Positions 24,503-36,109 of a stretch of DNA of 64,000 nt are shown piece by piece; the stretch's first letter is position 1; each line of letters begins with the position of its first letter. The notes beneath the pieces were generated by a model. The model was not told where the DNA came from, did not search any database, and saw nothing but the letters and a program-made list of their open reading frames with translations. This stretch comes from Misgurnus anguillicaudatus (taxonomy: Eukaryota > Chordata > Actinopteri > Cypriniformes > Cobitidae). The stretch spans positions 81,478 through 145,477 of the forward strand of contig NW_027395284.1 in the NCBI RefSeq assembly GCF_027580225.2, given 5' to 3'. The position numbers and the translations under genes were made by a program.

Positions 24503-24787
24503 GAAGTTCAAGTAGCAGCCACCGAGGTGCTGACGTGGGAAGAATTCGCCGGATGCATTGTGATGATATACGTATTGAATATGCACTGTATTATTTTACT
24601 AGTCGTGATAAACGGTAGTATCAATTCTTTATAGTGCACTTATTTGATAGATTATGTACAAAAAGTACAAATCAATGGAGTGAGAAGTAAAAAGGTCTGT
24701 ATTTCATTGGTGTTTTTTTTTAAGGAAACAGTCCCAGGATGCATTGCAATAAATATATACATGTGTGAGAGGGGCAGTGGGGGGTAA

Positions 24788-25082
24788 TGCGGCTTTCACA
24801 TTGGAAGCGGTGTGACGCTTGTGCTCTGCTGGCCAGACCCGTTTATAAGCTCTTCGTCCATTTTCTTTGGACGTCCCGTTTCTATTGGCTGCACGGGTAA
24901 TCGTCACAGAGCGCAGAGCAAAAGTTAAACTATTTTGAACTTTGACCGCGGCGTGAGTGCAAGCTGCGCACGCTGCGCCCGTGCTTTGCTCGACGCAACA
25001 ACAAACCGCCCTCGCGCGGCGTAAGCCATTGAAATGAATGAGTTCCATAGCGCAGCGCAACGCGTCCTATGTGAAAGCCGCA
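24788..25082. mobile_element. Harbinger-type MITE in the nek7 3' UTR
   Basis: Left TGCGGCTTTCACAT, right ATGTGAAAGCCGCA. TAA duplicated at 24785-24787 and 25083-25085. 295 bp, CpG-rich. It would be transcribed in the nek7 message. Confidence 0.85.
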
Positions 25083-25664
25083 TAAGATAAACATTAAAAC
25101 TACTAAATGCACAATCTATGTATCTCCCAACAAGTTTGAATACTTTGAGTAAATGCATATTTTGCAAGTCGACCCAGCAGAACATCTGAAGTCCGCTGAA
25201 TAGGTTTAGTAGAGATGGACTACTTATTTAGCCCATATAGTTAGTCTTATATAGTTTTACAAAGGGGAATGGTGGGGTGATAAAAACATCTGATTTAATT
25301 GTGTGCTAATGTGGTGATAGAAGTTAAAAACAGGAGGTATAACTATCTATATATGCATACCGCAATCTTTGCATTGTACCAACATCTTAAAAATGAAATT
25401 TTACAACACTGCTGATTTTCCCCATTCTTCTTGGTCATCTCATGCATTTCATTTACATCTACTGTCCAAATACCTCTGTTAATAATAAATCAAGGGCCTT
25501 GTGCTGTATTTACAATATTGTGATGTATACGATGCCTCGCTCGTACTTTAAAGTCAACTTGCGTTATGTTGGAGCGAAACAAGCATATGAAATGACAATT
25601 GTGGGAAGGGCTGGGCCGGATGAATGCCTTCGGAATTAGGAGCAAGAAGAAGTGGGTGGCAGAC

Positions 25665-25775
25665 TCAGTTTGCGATGGTCAGGGCGTGCATGTGCTTGGC
25701 GATGCCGTATACGTAGGTGATGTCTGGCCTTTTCTCTGGGTCGGGGTTGATGCACATATCTACCAGTTTTCGCAG
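25665..25775 (-). CDS. nek7: nek7-like kinase, terminal coding exon
   Basis: This is the last coding exon of a NIMA-related Ser/Thr kinase. The minus strand has an acceptor ending CCCAAG, then 36 codons beginning LRKLVDMCINPDPEKRP and ending HALTIAN, then TGA at 25667-25665. It is the end of the kinase C-lobe: CINPDPEKRPD carries the Arg that salt-bridges to the APE-type glutamate, followed by a short tail. NEK6 and NEK7 end directly after the kinase domain, as seen here. NPDPEKRPD resembles NEK7 more than NEK6 (my recall of the families). In mammals NEK7 acts in mitotic spindle assembly and NLRP3 inflammasome licensing. The exon starts in phase 0, matching the phase-0 donor of the exon at 32119-32232. 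No frameshift is seen. Confidence 0.93.
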   Translation of the reverse strand: MRKLVDMCINPDPEKRPDITYVYGIAKHMHALTIAN

Positions 25776-26120
25776 CTTGGGAGAAGAAAAATAAAAGAGT
25801 TAAGATTTCAGGTTTAATTTATTTCACTGGGTAGGGCTGCACAATTAATCTTATAAAAGCAAGTTCTCAGAATGGCTTAGCGCAGATGGTCACGATTTAT
25901 ATAAATATATGGTCTGCATATGTTGCATGCTTCAAAGTGAAGGAGCACTACTGTTTTCTGAAAATACTCGGCTAAGAGTTTTGTGAACTGGGTTCAATAA
26001 AATAAAAAAAATGTAGCAAGTTAAAACAACTTGGAAGTTAAAACAACTCTGCAAGTCAATTCAAACTACTACTTTAAATTTTGATTGTTATAAGTTGGCA
26101 TAACTGATAAAAAAAGTAAA

Positions 26121-26242
26121 AATTGTTTAACTTAATTTGTAAAGTTAAATTAACACATAATAATTTTAAGAGTTTGGTTCCAATTGTTTAACTTAATTTG
26201 TAAAGTTAAATTAACATACAATAATTTTAAGAGTTTGGTTCC
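26121..26242 (+). repeat. 61-bp tandem duplication
   Basis: AATTGTTTAACTTAATTTG to AGAGTTTGGTTCC occurs twice head to tail (26121-26181, 26182-26242) with very few differences. Confidence 0.88.
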
Positions 26243-27443
26243 AAAACACGATAAACGCCATTTATTTATTAGTCATCACCACCAAAATCAGAATTGTGTC
26301 AGGTCAGTAATAAAAAGTAAATTCTTAATTTTACGCAAAATCCGATATCTGCCGTGTCATTCTGTCATCATTTCTCACTTTTTTCCCAAAACGCGATAAA
26401 CGCCACATCTCCGTTTATGCAGAATGCAATAAATCCGCTTAACCAATCACAGCGCACCATTCCACACACTGTAAACAACAATGGTGGCACGTTGAATACA
26501 CACAAAAACCTAGTTTTGCTCATCTACTTTGTACTTCGTGATCAACAAAGAAACAAAACTTTCCATTATTTACTCGAAGTCAACGAAAATCGAACAGGAC
26601 CAAAACATTTTACAGCTGATCGCTGTCAAAAAAGTTCAGCGACGACGTCTTACGGATGACAGCAGCAATAACAGTGTTCTTAATATGACAAAGTAAGGGT
26701 TTTGATACCGATAACAGTATCGGTATCGGGCCCGATACCAAGCTCATGTACTGATTCCTCACGTGACGTACTTTATGACAAATTTGATTGTCTTGTCTGT
26801 GATTTCTTTAGCACTTTGACAGCTTTGTGTCCTTGGTTTTGCCCTTTGGAGGTTATTGGACACTGTGAAATTGAAAATTTGTGATGATAAGCACATAAGA
26901 ATGATTTGTTTTAATAATATGAGTTGAAGTGGTTAAAAATAAAGATGCTGATATGTTCATTAGTCTAAGTGTGTTGTTGTTGTTAGAAAACTGCCACATG
27001 AAAAAAACAGTACAACAAGCATCGGTATCGGCGAGTACCAGGGAAAAATATCGGTACTCGTACTCAATCCTAAAACGAGTGGTATCGGTGCATCCCTAGT
27101 TTTGATTATTTTTTTACAATTACAATTTTTTTATCAGTGTATACCACTAGTCAACTAAATGACACATTTATATATTGATTTAATGGATTTATAGTATTTT
27201 GGGAAAAAAAACTTGTTATGGATTTATTGCACTTTGCGGAAAAAATAATCCGTTTTTATAATAAATCTTTGAAAATCAAATTATGGATTAAAATTTTTTA
27301 TGTTATTATAACCCAAAGATGCTATGTGAAAGTTTGCAACAGAAAATTGTGTTTTTCATCTTGTCACTTTCTTGGTATAGAAAACACGTTTTTACCCAAA
27401 TTAGTCAAAATAGATTTATTGCGTTTTTGAACCAAACTCTTCA
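26230..27443. mobile_element. Element with AAGAGTTTGGTTCC ends (copy 2)
   Basis: Left AAGAGTTTGGTTCCAAAACA, right TTTGAACCAAACTCTT. Second copy of the family at 16591. It is interrupted by a CGGTATCGG element. A further end of the family is at 27945-27962. Confidence 0.72.
26697..27105. mobile_element. hAT-like element rich in CGGTATCGG
   Basis: Left ATACCGATAACAGTATCGGT and right GTATCGGTGCATCCCTA. The right end is typical of a fish hAT family. It sits inside the element at 26230-27443. Confidence 0.65.
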
Positions 27444-28343
27444 TATATTATTTGACATTTTTTTACAGTGTGGTTGCATTAAAATTTAATTAAAGAAGTT
27501 AATTTGACTTAAAAATATTAGCTGACAACAATTTAAAAAAAAATTTTTTTAGGTAACTAATATTTTAAAGTTGAATTTACTCAAATTTTTAAGGCAACCA
27601 GGTAACTTACTTTTTAAGATGAACAAAAAAAATATTTTTTTTACAGTGCATTTACAGAATGTCACCCAATTTGTATGAATATTTGAATTTTGTAATCATG
27701 ATTAAAAAAGGAAAATTATTTTTGGCCAAATAAAGTCTTGACAGTCTTGAATAAGAGTCATTCTTTTAATTGTTTTTAATTTTATTAAAGTTGATGTAGT
27801 CTAAATAAAGAGTTTGCTTATAAAACACAATAACTTAAATTTTCAAAAATCACATTTTTTGATTAATAACAATCAAAATGCAGCTAAGTAGCACAATTAA
27901 ACAATAAAAACGTGATAACATAAAATTAAACATGTTTTGAGGTTTTGGAACCAAACTCTTCAAATAATTCTAATATGATCACCCGAATCTCTTTTCTTTC
28001 TGGCATCACAATATGAATCAAACATGGAAACAAAAGACATCACTTACTTATTTGTCATTTTTACATATGCTGTTAAACATGAAAGCAGTTTCAGCATAAT
28101 TGCATTTTTCTTGTTTTTTGCTTTTATCATATATCCCACATATCAAAATTTTTGGCAAAATAATCAAAAGTGATTTGTTTTAGGCCCAATTGTGCAGCCC
28201 TGCTAGGTTAAATAAGACGAACAAGTTGACTGACAAAGTAAAATGGCAAGCGTCTCAGAACTCATCGTGCGGAGAGTTTCTTCCAACAGCCGAGGGATAA
28301 GCTGGAAGCAATGTATCTTCCAGCAAGATGCCCTCTGGCCCTG

Positions 28344-28377
28344 CGAATGTTTGTTAATTCTCGGCAACAAACATTCG
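28344..28377. other. Perfect 12-bp hairpin
   Basis: CGAATGTTTGTT (28344-28355) and AACAAACATTCG (28366-28377) are exact reverse complements around a 10-nt loop. The arms carry forkhead-like TGTTTGTT cores. Confidence 0.6.
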
Positions 28378-28676
28378 ACATGCAGAAAAAGGAAAACAAG
28401 CACACACAAGCGCAGTCCCCTTAAGTCGCACCGGAGCAGGAGCAGGATTGAGAGGGGTGCAGCTACACTTAGAAACAAACCCAGCCCAGACAACCAGAAG
28501 CATCATTAAGGAAAAAGCGGAAGGAAAGAAGATGCCCCCGTGTCGGATCGCCATGGCAACCGCCTCTCTCTTGCCGGGCCCTGGCTGCTGTTGCATGGCG
28601 CGGCGTCTCCTAATCAGCCCGGCATGTGAAATGCAAATGCAGGCATAGTCTGAGAATTAGTGAAGAAGAAATGAGG

Positions 28677-28696
28677 GGTGGTGGTGGTGGTGGTGT
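28677..28696 (+). repeat. (GTG)n microsatellite
   Basis: Short trinucleotide run, about six units. Confidence 0.85.
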
Positions 28697-29640
28697 TGGA
28701 GGGAGGGGGCGGGGTTAGAAATAATGCAGATATGTAAAATATTCATGCTCTTGTGAGAGAGAAATGCGGTCGCGTTTTTGAAAGGGGGCTGCCTGTCAGG
28801 TGAGATGCAAGGAGACGGTAAATGACACTCCAAAGATGAACGGCTGACAGTTTTTTCCCTTTCGCCTTCAGGTGCATTGTTTACACGCAGACAGGGAGGG
28901 AGGCAGGTCGGTGGGAAGCTCAAGGAACTAGTGAATGGAGGATGAGTTGTGCTGGGCTTGTAAATAATAATAATAATGGCAGCTTTGGTTGGATCTTGCC
29001 GGATCTATCGGATGATTTCAGAGGGTCCTCCTCTAGCTGACATCAGAGTGATGGGACGTTACGGAAACAGACGGCCTTTAGTTGCCGTGGTGAAAATTCA
29101 CATGCTGGTTATTGCTGGTCTGGATGATGGACTGGTATAGCTGTGCTACATGTGTTGGGGAGTTACTAACTAACAGCATGTTATGTTACAGTATTTTTGT
29201 GCTTATTGAAATATTATATTTACATTATTTTATAACTTTACATATGGAAGTAGCAATTGCCTTATTATCCCAGTAGTAACATATATCGGCTTTTGAAATT
29301 AAAAAGGTAGAGCTGGACTTTTTAGAGAATTTATTAGATTGTTGGAAGTACGCATGGGCCGGTATGAGATTTTGGCGGTATGATAACCTTAAGCAAAAAT
29401 ACCACGGTTTCACGGTGTTGCAGTATTGCACTAAAATGTGTTATTTTCAAATGTCTGCATATACAAACTATTTTTCAACTGGAAAAAAATACATTTTATT
29501 TTTTAAGCAACATACAGCATGTATGCCAGGCAAAAATAAGTCCTTAAATTATAATATTCTTTCAAAAAACTATAAAAATTAAAATGTATTAATATTAATA
29601 ATATTAAATGTAAAAACATCAACTTAATTATTTAACTTAA

Positions 29641-29856
29641 AGGCGGAGTCCACGATGTTTGAAAAACGGTTTGGAAAAGACGACGGGCCGACTACCAAAA
29701 CACACTAATAGCCAATCAAATCAAATCAAATGCCGGGTTGCGTATGTGTGGGGTGGGTCTATCAACAGAAGGTCCAGATTCTATTGGGGTAGGGGCGTGT
29801 TTGTTTAGGTGATTTCAAATATCAACATTGGCTTTCAAACATCATGGACTCCGCCT
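29641..29856. mobile_element. TTAA-flanked MITE, AGGCGGAGTCCA family
   Basis: Starts AGGCGGAGTCCACGATGTTT, ends AACATCATGGACTCCGCCT. TTAA on both sides (29637-29640, 29857-29860). 216 bp. Confidence 0.92.
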
Positions 29857-29937
29857 TTAATTTTGTGTAAACACAGCTTATACCTTGAAAACGGTATCAC
29901 ATAAAATTTTAGTGGTTTTGACACCTTGACTCTTTAA

Positions 29938-30304
29938 AGGTGCAGTGTGTAATTTTTATCAGGATCTCTTGACAGAAATGCAAAATAATATACAAAACTA
30001 TATTATCTGGGGTGTATAAAGACCTTTCATAATGAACCGTTATGTGTTTATTACCTTAGAATGAGATGTTTTTATCTACATACATAGAGGGTCCCCTTAC
30101 ATGGAAGTCGCCATTTTGTGCTGCCATTTTTCTACAGACCCCTTAATGAACTATTATTTACCAAGTTGTCTCCGACGATGACATGTTTGTCCGGTGGCAG
30201 CTACCGTAGCTTCTCTAAAAGCAAAGGGTGAGCTGTGAACTAAGCCGTTGGTTGCAATTCGCAACCTTACCACTAGATGCAGCTAAACTTTACACACTGC
30301 ACCT
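29938..30304. mobile_element. TTAA-flanked MITE, AGGTGCAGTGTG family
   Basis: Starts AGGTGCAGTGTGTAA, ends TTACACACTGCACCT. TTAA on both sides. 367 bp. Confidence 0.92.
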
Positions 30305-30628
30305 TTAAAACCGCGGTATACCTTGACACCGGTAACCGGCCCAATGCCTAGGTTGGAAGTTGCGTTATGTTGCTATTTTCTAATCGCTGCGATCTTTTGC
30401 AAAAAGCAGTAAAGAGAGTAAGAAGAGATCGTTTCGAGAAGATGAGGAGATTTGCGTTTTTGATTTAAGATTATGAGGACACATAAATTAAAAAAATAAT
30501 ATTGAAGCTCACAGATAAGTCATTTGTAAAAAAAATATTCAATTTTTTTTTTTTTCAATTTCATTGTGACTTTAATAGCTTTAATGTAGTTACAACTTTG
30601 ATTTGTAAGATGTAGTGTAGCTAAAGCC

Positions 30629-31520
30629 GGTTACACACCACAAGATAATCGGGCTGAAATTGTACCCCTTACGACAATCAAAGGTAAAGTCCCGATCGTC
30701 TTCATAGTTGCACTGATTATCTAATCAGATTTTCCTGTGGTGCACGGTGCGTTAAGAGCGTCTGGATCTGTTAGGAAGCACATCAGGGTCGTTAGGATCG
30801 CAAATCAGAAATCTTGTTGTGTAGGGTAAACCCCGAGGACTAACGTACACACACGCTGTAGATTATCACGTAAAACGAAACGAAACCCAATCAGAAAGCG
30901 AGCTTATAAAAGAAACCATAACAACTACATGGCACAGCAGGCACAGTCCAAAGGGAGATGGCCATTGGAAATGTAAAAAAGCAGTCTATTGTATTAATGC
31001 CATCTCTTTATGCCCATTGTTCGCCATGTTTGTTTACTGTAAAGTCGCGTTTAGCCGAGAGAGAAATCGCGAGATCTCCTGTGTTCTTAGCTGAAGGGGG
31101 TCGCACACCAAACGTGAAGCGCCGTGCCACGTCACGTCTAGGACAACTCGAAGGTATCGTACACATTAAATAGCGCGAGCTTAGTCAGATAGCGTCTACT
31201 TCAAAATTCAAAATATACGTTAGCAGCCAATGTTAATCGCTAATGATTTGAGACAAATATGATGTTATTTAATGTTAAACTATGTGAGTGGCGCGACAAA
31301 GATTTGAGCAGCGTCCTGAGCCATAGCGGACAGCTGCCAGCAGGCGCCGCCGGTGTGCGTAACCTCATAGAAAATAATGTATTCTGTTTTTAGATTCATG
31401 GTGTCCGGTGTGCGACACCCTTGAGACTCCCGTTGTTTGTGAAGTTATTCAGATGGCGCATGGTGTGCTGTCAAACAAACTTGTCAAATCGTCGATTTTT
31501 TTATCATGTTTGTGGTCTCA
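30629..31520. mobile_element. hAT-like sequence with a nested GGGGGTCGCACACC element
   Basis: GCCGGTTACACACCACAAGA at 30629 looks like an end of a fish hAT family. AGGGGGTCGCACACC at 31095 and GGTGTGCGACACCCTT at 31407-31422 bound an inner copy of the family at 60732-61101. The outer right border is unclear. Confidence 0.55.
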
Positions 31521-32118
31521 CACATTTTGAAAATCTAATCATATTTAAAATATCTTTTGCTTAACTAAAGAGCAGCTTTATTGTAGTTTAACTGCAACTT
31601 TGACGTGTCCCGAACACTGTTGTCCACCATCAACCAGCCAGCCAAGAAGGTTTTGCTGGTTAAAGAGTTTAAGAAGCCTGGTGAGGACATGCAACTAGCA
31701 GGAATTCACCCAAAAAGAAAATTCTGTCCCCTTTCTTGTCATTCCAAACCATATGTTTCTTATGTTGTTGTTTTTTTGTGACTGTGATGATTTGAAAGAG
31801 TGCATGCATAATAGAAACAACTTAAATTTAATACAGTCTGTCGTATGGCATCTATGATTTTGACAGTGTGTGATTATTTTATTGAATGGAAAAGGGCAGC
31901 TTTAATGTTTTGCAACTGAACATGTTCAGAGAAAATCATACTGATTTGGAAGAAATAGAAGATAAATGGTAACGGTTACAGAATTTATATTTTTGAGTGA
32001 ATCAATCTAGTAAAGGACAAAGAGAAGTTTAGTATGCGGGTGTGTGTTTTGCAAGAATGAAACGCTGAAGATGGCGAAGAGTGAGAAAGCTTTTGGAAAT
32101 CTTGAGTTTGAAACATAC
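31521..32118. other. nek7 intron, no feature seen
   Basis: AT-rich intron next to the exon at 32119. No recognisable element. Confidence 0.5.
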
Positions 32119-32232
32119 CTCTTCAGAGTAATGGTCAGATGGTAGTGGAGGGTAGTCACACTGCTCAATCTTTTTACACAGCGAGTACAGGTTCATTTTG
32201 TCCCCGTAGAACGGACTCTGCAAGGCAGCCAT
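32119..32232 (-). CDS. nek7: nek7-like kinase, penultimate coding exon
   Basis: This is an internal exon of 114 nt (38 codons) on the minus strand. It has an ACGTAG acceptor and a GAG|GTATGT donor, phase 0 on both sides. The translation opens [18 protein letters not shown], continues [20 protein letters not shown] and joins LRKLVDMC of the last exon. This is the alpha-F/alpha-G part of the kinase C-lobe. MNLYSLCKK and PSDHYSEE match NEK7 rather than NEK6 (MNLFSLCQK, PGEHYSEK), as I recall the families. The ATG at the exon start is an internal methionine, not an initiator: the previous exon ends LLYE and runs into it in frame. Open frame past the donor is intronic read-through. Confidence 0.95.
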
Positions 32233-32239
32233 CTACGTG

Positions 32240-33002
32240 TGAAGAAAAGAAATGTGAGAGGCACTTTAGAAATGGATCTTGTTATCTTAAAAATAGGTAG
32301 AATTGGAAAGGTTATGCTGGTTTAGAAATTGTATTCGTTTCTCTCATGAAAACGGTTTAAAAGTTATGTCTTTAATTCTAACACACAATGATTTGCATTA
32401 ACAATGTACACAATGACTTTCAATCGAGGTCAGAAACAGCATTTTACAACTGTAAGAGAATTCAAACACCCCTAATAAGCAATAAAATAGAAATGAGCAC
32501 TGCCGTTTTGAAGGGTTTTTTTTAAGTTATTTTTAAATTGATGGGGCATCTTAAATGCATGATGCTCATTGTGGGAGTCGCACAGTAACAGTAAACAGCA
32601 TATGTGTGACACACGTGTACATCTGTACAAAAAAGCTTTATTGTACAATCAGCTCCAGACGAAGATGCTTCAGTCCCCCTTGTAGTCAATAATTGTATTA
32701 GTTAAATGGCACCTACTTCATTGCTAAAACACAACGTTTTTTGTGTATTTGGTATAATACAATGTGTTTGCATGGTTCAAAATTATTTTTCACATACCGT
32801 ACATTTTTGTACCTCCAGATATACTGTCTTCCTGAAACGCATGGATTTATACAAAACTCATCGATTTGAAAAGCTCTGTGTCCCTGATTGGCCAGCTAAT
32901 CTGTATGTTGTGATTGGCCTGAATGTCAGCCAGAAATGTGGCACTCCTTACCATGTTTGAAAGATTCGCGCACAATGCAATGCTAACTGGAGTTAACTTA
33001 GG
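32240..33002. other. nek7 intron, no feature seen
   Basis: Intron sequence without clear repeat ends. A short ORF at 32706-32960 has no recognisable family. Confidence 0.45.
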
Positions 33003-33622
33003 GGAGGTGTAAATGCCCTCCGAAACCTTTTCGAGACGGATTTAAATCCGATCGCTCAAACCACATCAGGAGGTGGTCTGGGACGCATTTCAGATGAAAC
33101 TGGACAAGTGTAAATACATCTGGTTGATGAAACTGCATCTTTCAGCGCATAACTCCTCCCAAACGTAAGCACGTCATCCAGAAGTTAGCCGTCAAAAAGG
33201 CAAACAAAGACGTCACGCTCGTTGCTTTATGGAGCGACGACAGCGGGTAAAAAAGCTTCCTAGAATCAGTAAGAGTCTAATGACAAACTCAAATGATATT
33301 AAACAAAGAAATAAAACTTTAAGATAGAGTTTTGTGAATGCTTTTCCCATCACGGACCTGCATTAAATCACCGCGCTGTCACTCTACTGTAACAACATAC
33401 AGTAAGGACTGCCTATTGTTGCATAAACGTCATATTAAGTTCTTTAAGGTGGATTAATAAATAGTGTATTTGCATTTTGGGCGGGGGTAAAAGATCGGAT
33501 TCATATCCGTTTTGCCAAGACGCATTTATTTGGGCAAATGTAAATGGAACAGTTTTAACAAATCAGATAGCAATCCGATCAGAGAAAACACATGAAGTGA
33601 CCAGGTGTAAAAAGGCTCTTAC
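33003..33622. mobile_element. hAT-like element AGGTGTAAATGC
   Basis: Left GGGAGGTGTAAATGCC and right GACCAGGTGTAAAAAGGC mark a degraded element. ATCCGATC-type motifs recur inside in both orientations. Superfamily uncertain. Confidence 0.5.
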
Positions 33623-34368
33623 AGGCTGAGTCCCAAGCGGGGGGAATAATGATAATGTCGATTTTTCTATATCAGCAATCCCCGTACGTAAACTGTTGCC
33701 TACAATCCGTGTGTTTGTTGTAGTCCAAGAAAAGAGATTTACGTTCAACTGTGTTGATGTGATTGGTTACGTGTTTGTAAAGGAAAACAAGGTGATTTCA
33801 AACCTCGGGAAAAACACAAATTTTATAAATACTCATGAATTTTCATATGGTTTGTGAAACACCACAGTCATATAAACAACAATAGAAACTTCATTTTCAC
33901 CACAGGGGGACTTTTATTTGCAAAAAAGGCCATTAACTAGAAACAAAAATTGCGCAATATAGCACACACAGGAGGTCGATGGACAAGCAAGCATTCTGCA
34001 ACTGAAAATATGCTAGATTTGCTAAGACTTGTCAGTGTGTTGATGCTGGAAACCATCTGAAACCATCCATGTCCTCACAATACTTAGTCACATTCACCAT
34101 CTCAATTAGATTCCTGAATCTGGGCTGATTCACTTGCGACAACAAAAAAATTGGCCACGACAGCAAGTGCAAAGAAAAATGATGGATGTCCTGTCTCAAG
34201 AAAGCGAAACAACAAAAAACGAACAACTAAGCTTTAAAAGGGACTATGATGTTTCAGCATTTCAGAGCAACATATCCTCAACGTCACACATTGGGACATT
34301 AATCATGGGGGTACATTTATATTTACATTTTTGCATTTGGCAGACACTTTTATACAGAGTGACTTACA

Positions 34369-34807
34369 CACTGGAAAAAATGACTTTCTTGCTTAGTATT
34401 TTTGTCTTGTTTTCAGTAAAAATATCTAAAAATTCTTAAATCAAGATGCTTATTCTTGATAAGCAAAACGACCCAAGAAAATAAGTCTAGTTTTTAGACT
34501 AAAAATATCAAAATTAAGTGATTTTGTGCACAAAACAAGCAAAACATCTTGAACATTTTTCTTAAACATTAAAATTCAAGAAAAATTCAAGAAAAAATTG
34601 CTTACCCCATTGGTAGATTTTTTTGCTTGTTTTATGCACAAAATCACTTAAATTTGATATTTTTGGTCTAAAAACTAGACTTATTTTCTTGGGTCGTTTT
34701 GCTCATCAAGAAAAAGCATCTTAATTTAAGGATTTTTAGATATTTTTACTGAAAACAAGACAAAAATACTACGATTTTTTTTTCTTGAAAATCATTTTTT
34801 TGCAGTG
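34369..34807. mobile_element. Foldback element CACTGGAAAAAATGA
   Basis: Left CACTGGAAAAAATGACTTTC, right TTTTTTTGCAGTG. Long arms of about 190 bp (AGTATTTTTGTCTTGTTTTC against GAAAACAAGACAAAAATACT). It interrupts a repeat tail that reads TTTGGCAGACACTTTTAT at 34337-34354. Confidence 0.88.
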
Positions 34808-34809
34808 TA

Positions 34810-35343
34810 AGGATTTATAAATTTTTTCATCATCAAGTTTGTTCCCTGGGTTCGAATATGAAGATGGATCCAACTGGACACTAAGTCTTCCCATTCAGTC
34901 TTGAAAGTGATGCTTTGATAATGTTATAGGATTATGATAAAGCAATATAAAACTGACTTCATATTCATAATCCCTCCATTTGTAAAAATGATGGGAAGCA
35001 TGTGTGTGTGTGTGACAGTAATGGATGCCATGGACAAGTATGGTTCGGTCAGACTGCTTTTTGTACGTGTATTTTAGCTGCCCTTTCACATACTCACAAT
35101 GGGGGAAAAATCAAAGCTCAACAATGATGGGAAGTTCTTTGTTTCTTTACCAAAATGATATCTATAGTGTAGTTTCATGGCAACATCTGTCTCTGCAGCG
35201 TGCCGTTGCTCTTGCGAAGACTTCCCGGGATAATTGTGACGCACTACCATAGCAAGCCACTTAGCAAAATGCAAATGTAACTGTGGCTTTGATTGTTTAT
35301 GTCTCATGTACCTGTGGATGGAGGAGGAATGGGCTGTCTGGTT

Positions 35344-35392
<49 letters not shown>

Positions 35393-36109
35393 GGCCGCAG
35401 AGGGGGGTCAGGGGTGGGAGGCATCTGTAGCCAGCAAAGGGTTAAACAAGGACCACCATATTTTCATGCATCTTCTGCTTCTGACATATGAAAAATGTCA
35501 ACTGTCCTGTTTTTATTTTGGAGTTTTTGCACTATTCATCTGGTTCATTAGTGCCTGGGCGCTCTTGGCCCTGACAGCTGCTCGCCCCGTGCTCCCGGCC
35601 CCTGAATTTTTCAGGCTAATTTGATTCGGGGCGCCCAGGCGATGGGCAAGATGATTGACTTGCTCCCTGACCCCCGGAGCCCAGCAGCTCTCCTCATTGG
35701 TATTCCAGAGGAGTCCACCCAGCACCACGCTGGCCTGCTGTCTGTCTGCGGGGCTCCGACTACCGGTGCAACGGTGGCAAAAGACACGCGCGTTTACACA
35801 CTCGCATGCACACACAAAAGAAAAACGCACACACAGACATGGGAGCTCAGGGGGAACATACTTAAACAGAATCTCGACCACAAACACATAAGTGCGCTGA
35901 CACAGACACCCGTAGCAATCACTTACGCATGCAGCCACAGAAAACGACTAAGTCGTCGTAAACACGTATTGTCGCCCAGACAGGAAGGAAAAACACAGTA
36001 GCGCACAGCTATGGCTTGCTACTAGATGTATGTATTGTATGTGTTAGACCAGAAACGTACTCCACACTAGTATACAAACACAGAAGCGAGGGGACATCAC
36101 ACATGTACA
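34810..36109. other. nek7 intron; unique island at 35500-35950
   Basis: 35500-35950 is unique and GC-rich, with CCTGACAGCTGC and AAGATGATTGACTTG (TALE-like) motifs. ORFs overlap on both strands with no family. A (TG)n tract lies at 35348-35390. Confidence 0.45.
35348..35390 (+). repeat. (TG)n microsatellite
   Basis: About 21 uninterrupted TG units. Confidence 0.95.

Larger units (their letters stand above)
24480..25664 (-). other. nek7: Probable nek7 3' UTR
   Basis: Sequence downstream of the nek7 stop codon is mostly unique and free of splice-like exons. A canonical poly(A) hexamer lies at 24497-24502, so a UTR of about 1.2 kb is likely. A Harbinger-type MITE (24788-25082) sits inside it. 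Further unique sequence reaches about 23.5 kb, so a longer isoform is possible. The end is inferred, not observed. Confidence 0.5.
25832..28201. mobile_element. hAT-like element TAGGGCTGCAC with nested insertions
   Basis: Left TAGGGCTGCACAATTAATC, right CAATTGTGCAGCCCTG, same family as 13205-13717. The 2.4-kb length is due to insertions, including 26230-27443 and 26697-27105. No matching TSD was found, so the borders are less sure. Confidence 0.65.
28202..29340. other. nek7 intron, unique GC-richer island
   Basis: No repeat ends are seen from 28202 to about 29130. It holds a perfect 12-bp inverted repeat (28344-28377), a (GTG)n run (28677-28696) and an (AAT)n run near 28962-28977. ORFs on both strands show no family or splice support. 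It is a candidate conserved non-coding block. Confidence 0.45.
29350..30351. mobile_element. hAT-like element enclosing two TTAA MITEs
   Basis: Left GCATGGGCCGGTATGAG, right GTAACCGGCCCAATGCC. GTTGGAAGT flanks it at 29341-29349 and 30352-30360. Inside are TTAA elements at 29641-29856 and 29938-30304. Confidence 0.82.
25776..32118 (-). other. nek7: nek7 intron between the last two coding exons
   Basis: This 6.3-kb intron has GT..AG ends on the minus strand. It holds a nested hAT-like insertion (25832-28201), a unique GC-richer block (28202-29120), a glycosyl-free hAT nest (29350-30351) and further hAT-like pieces near 30.6-31.4 kb. No further exon was recognised in it. Confidence 0.85.

Noticed and set aside
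32029..32118. Extension of the kinase frame past SEE
   Set aside because: GTATGT donor at 32118-32113. The following residues are intron and the true continuation is at 25775.
35513..36001. Overlapping ORFs of 141 and 126 codons
   Set aside because: On opposite strands of one GC-rich block; no family, no splice support.
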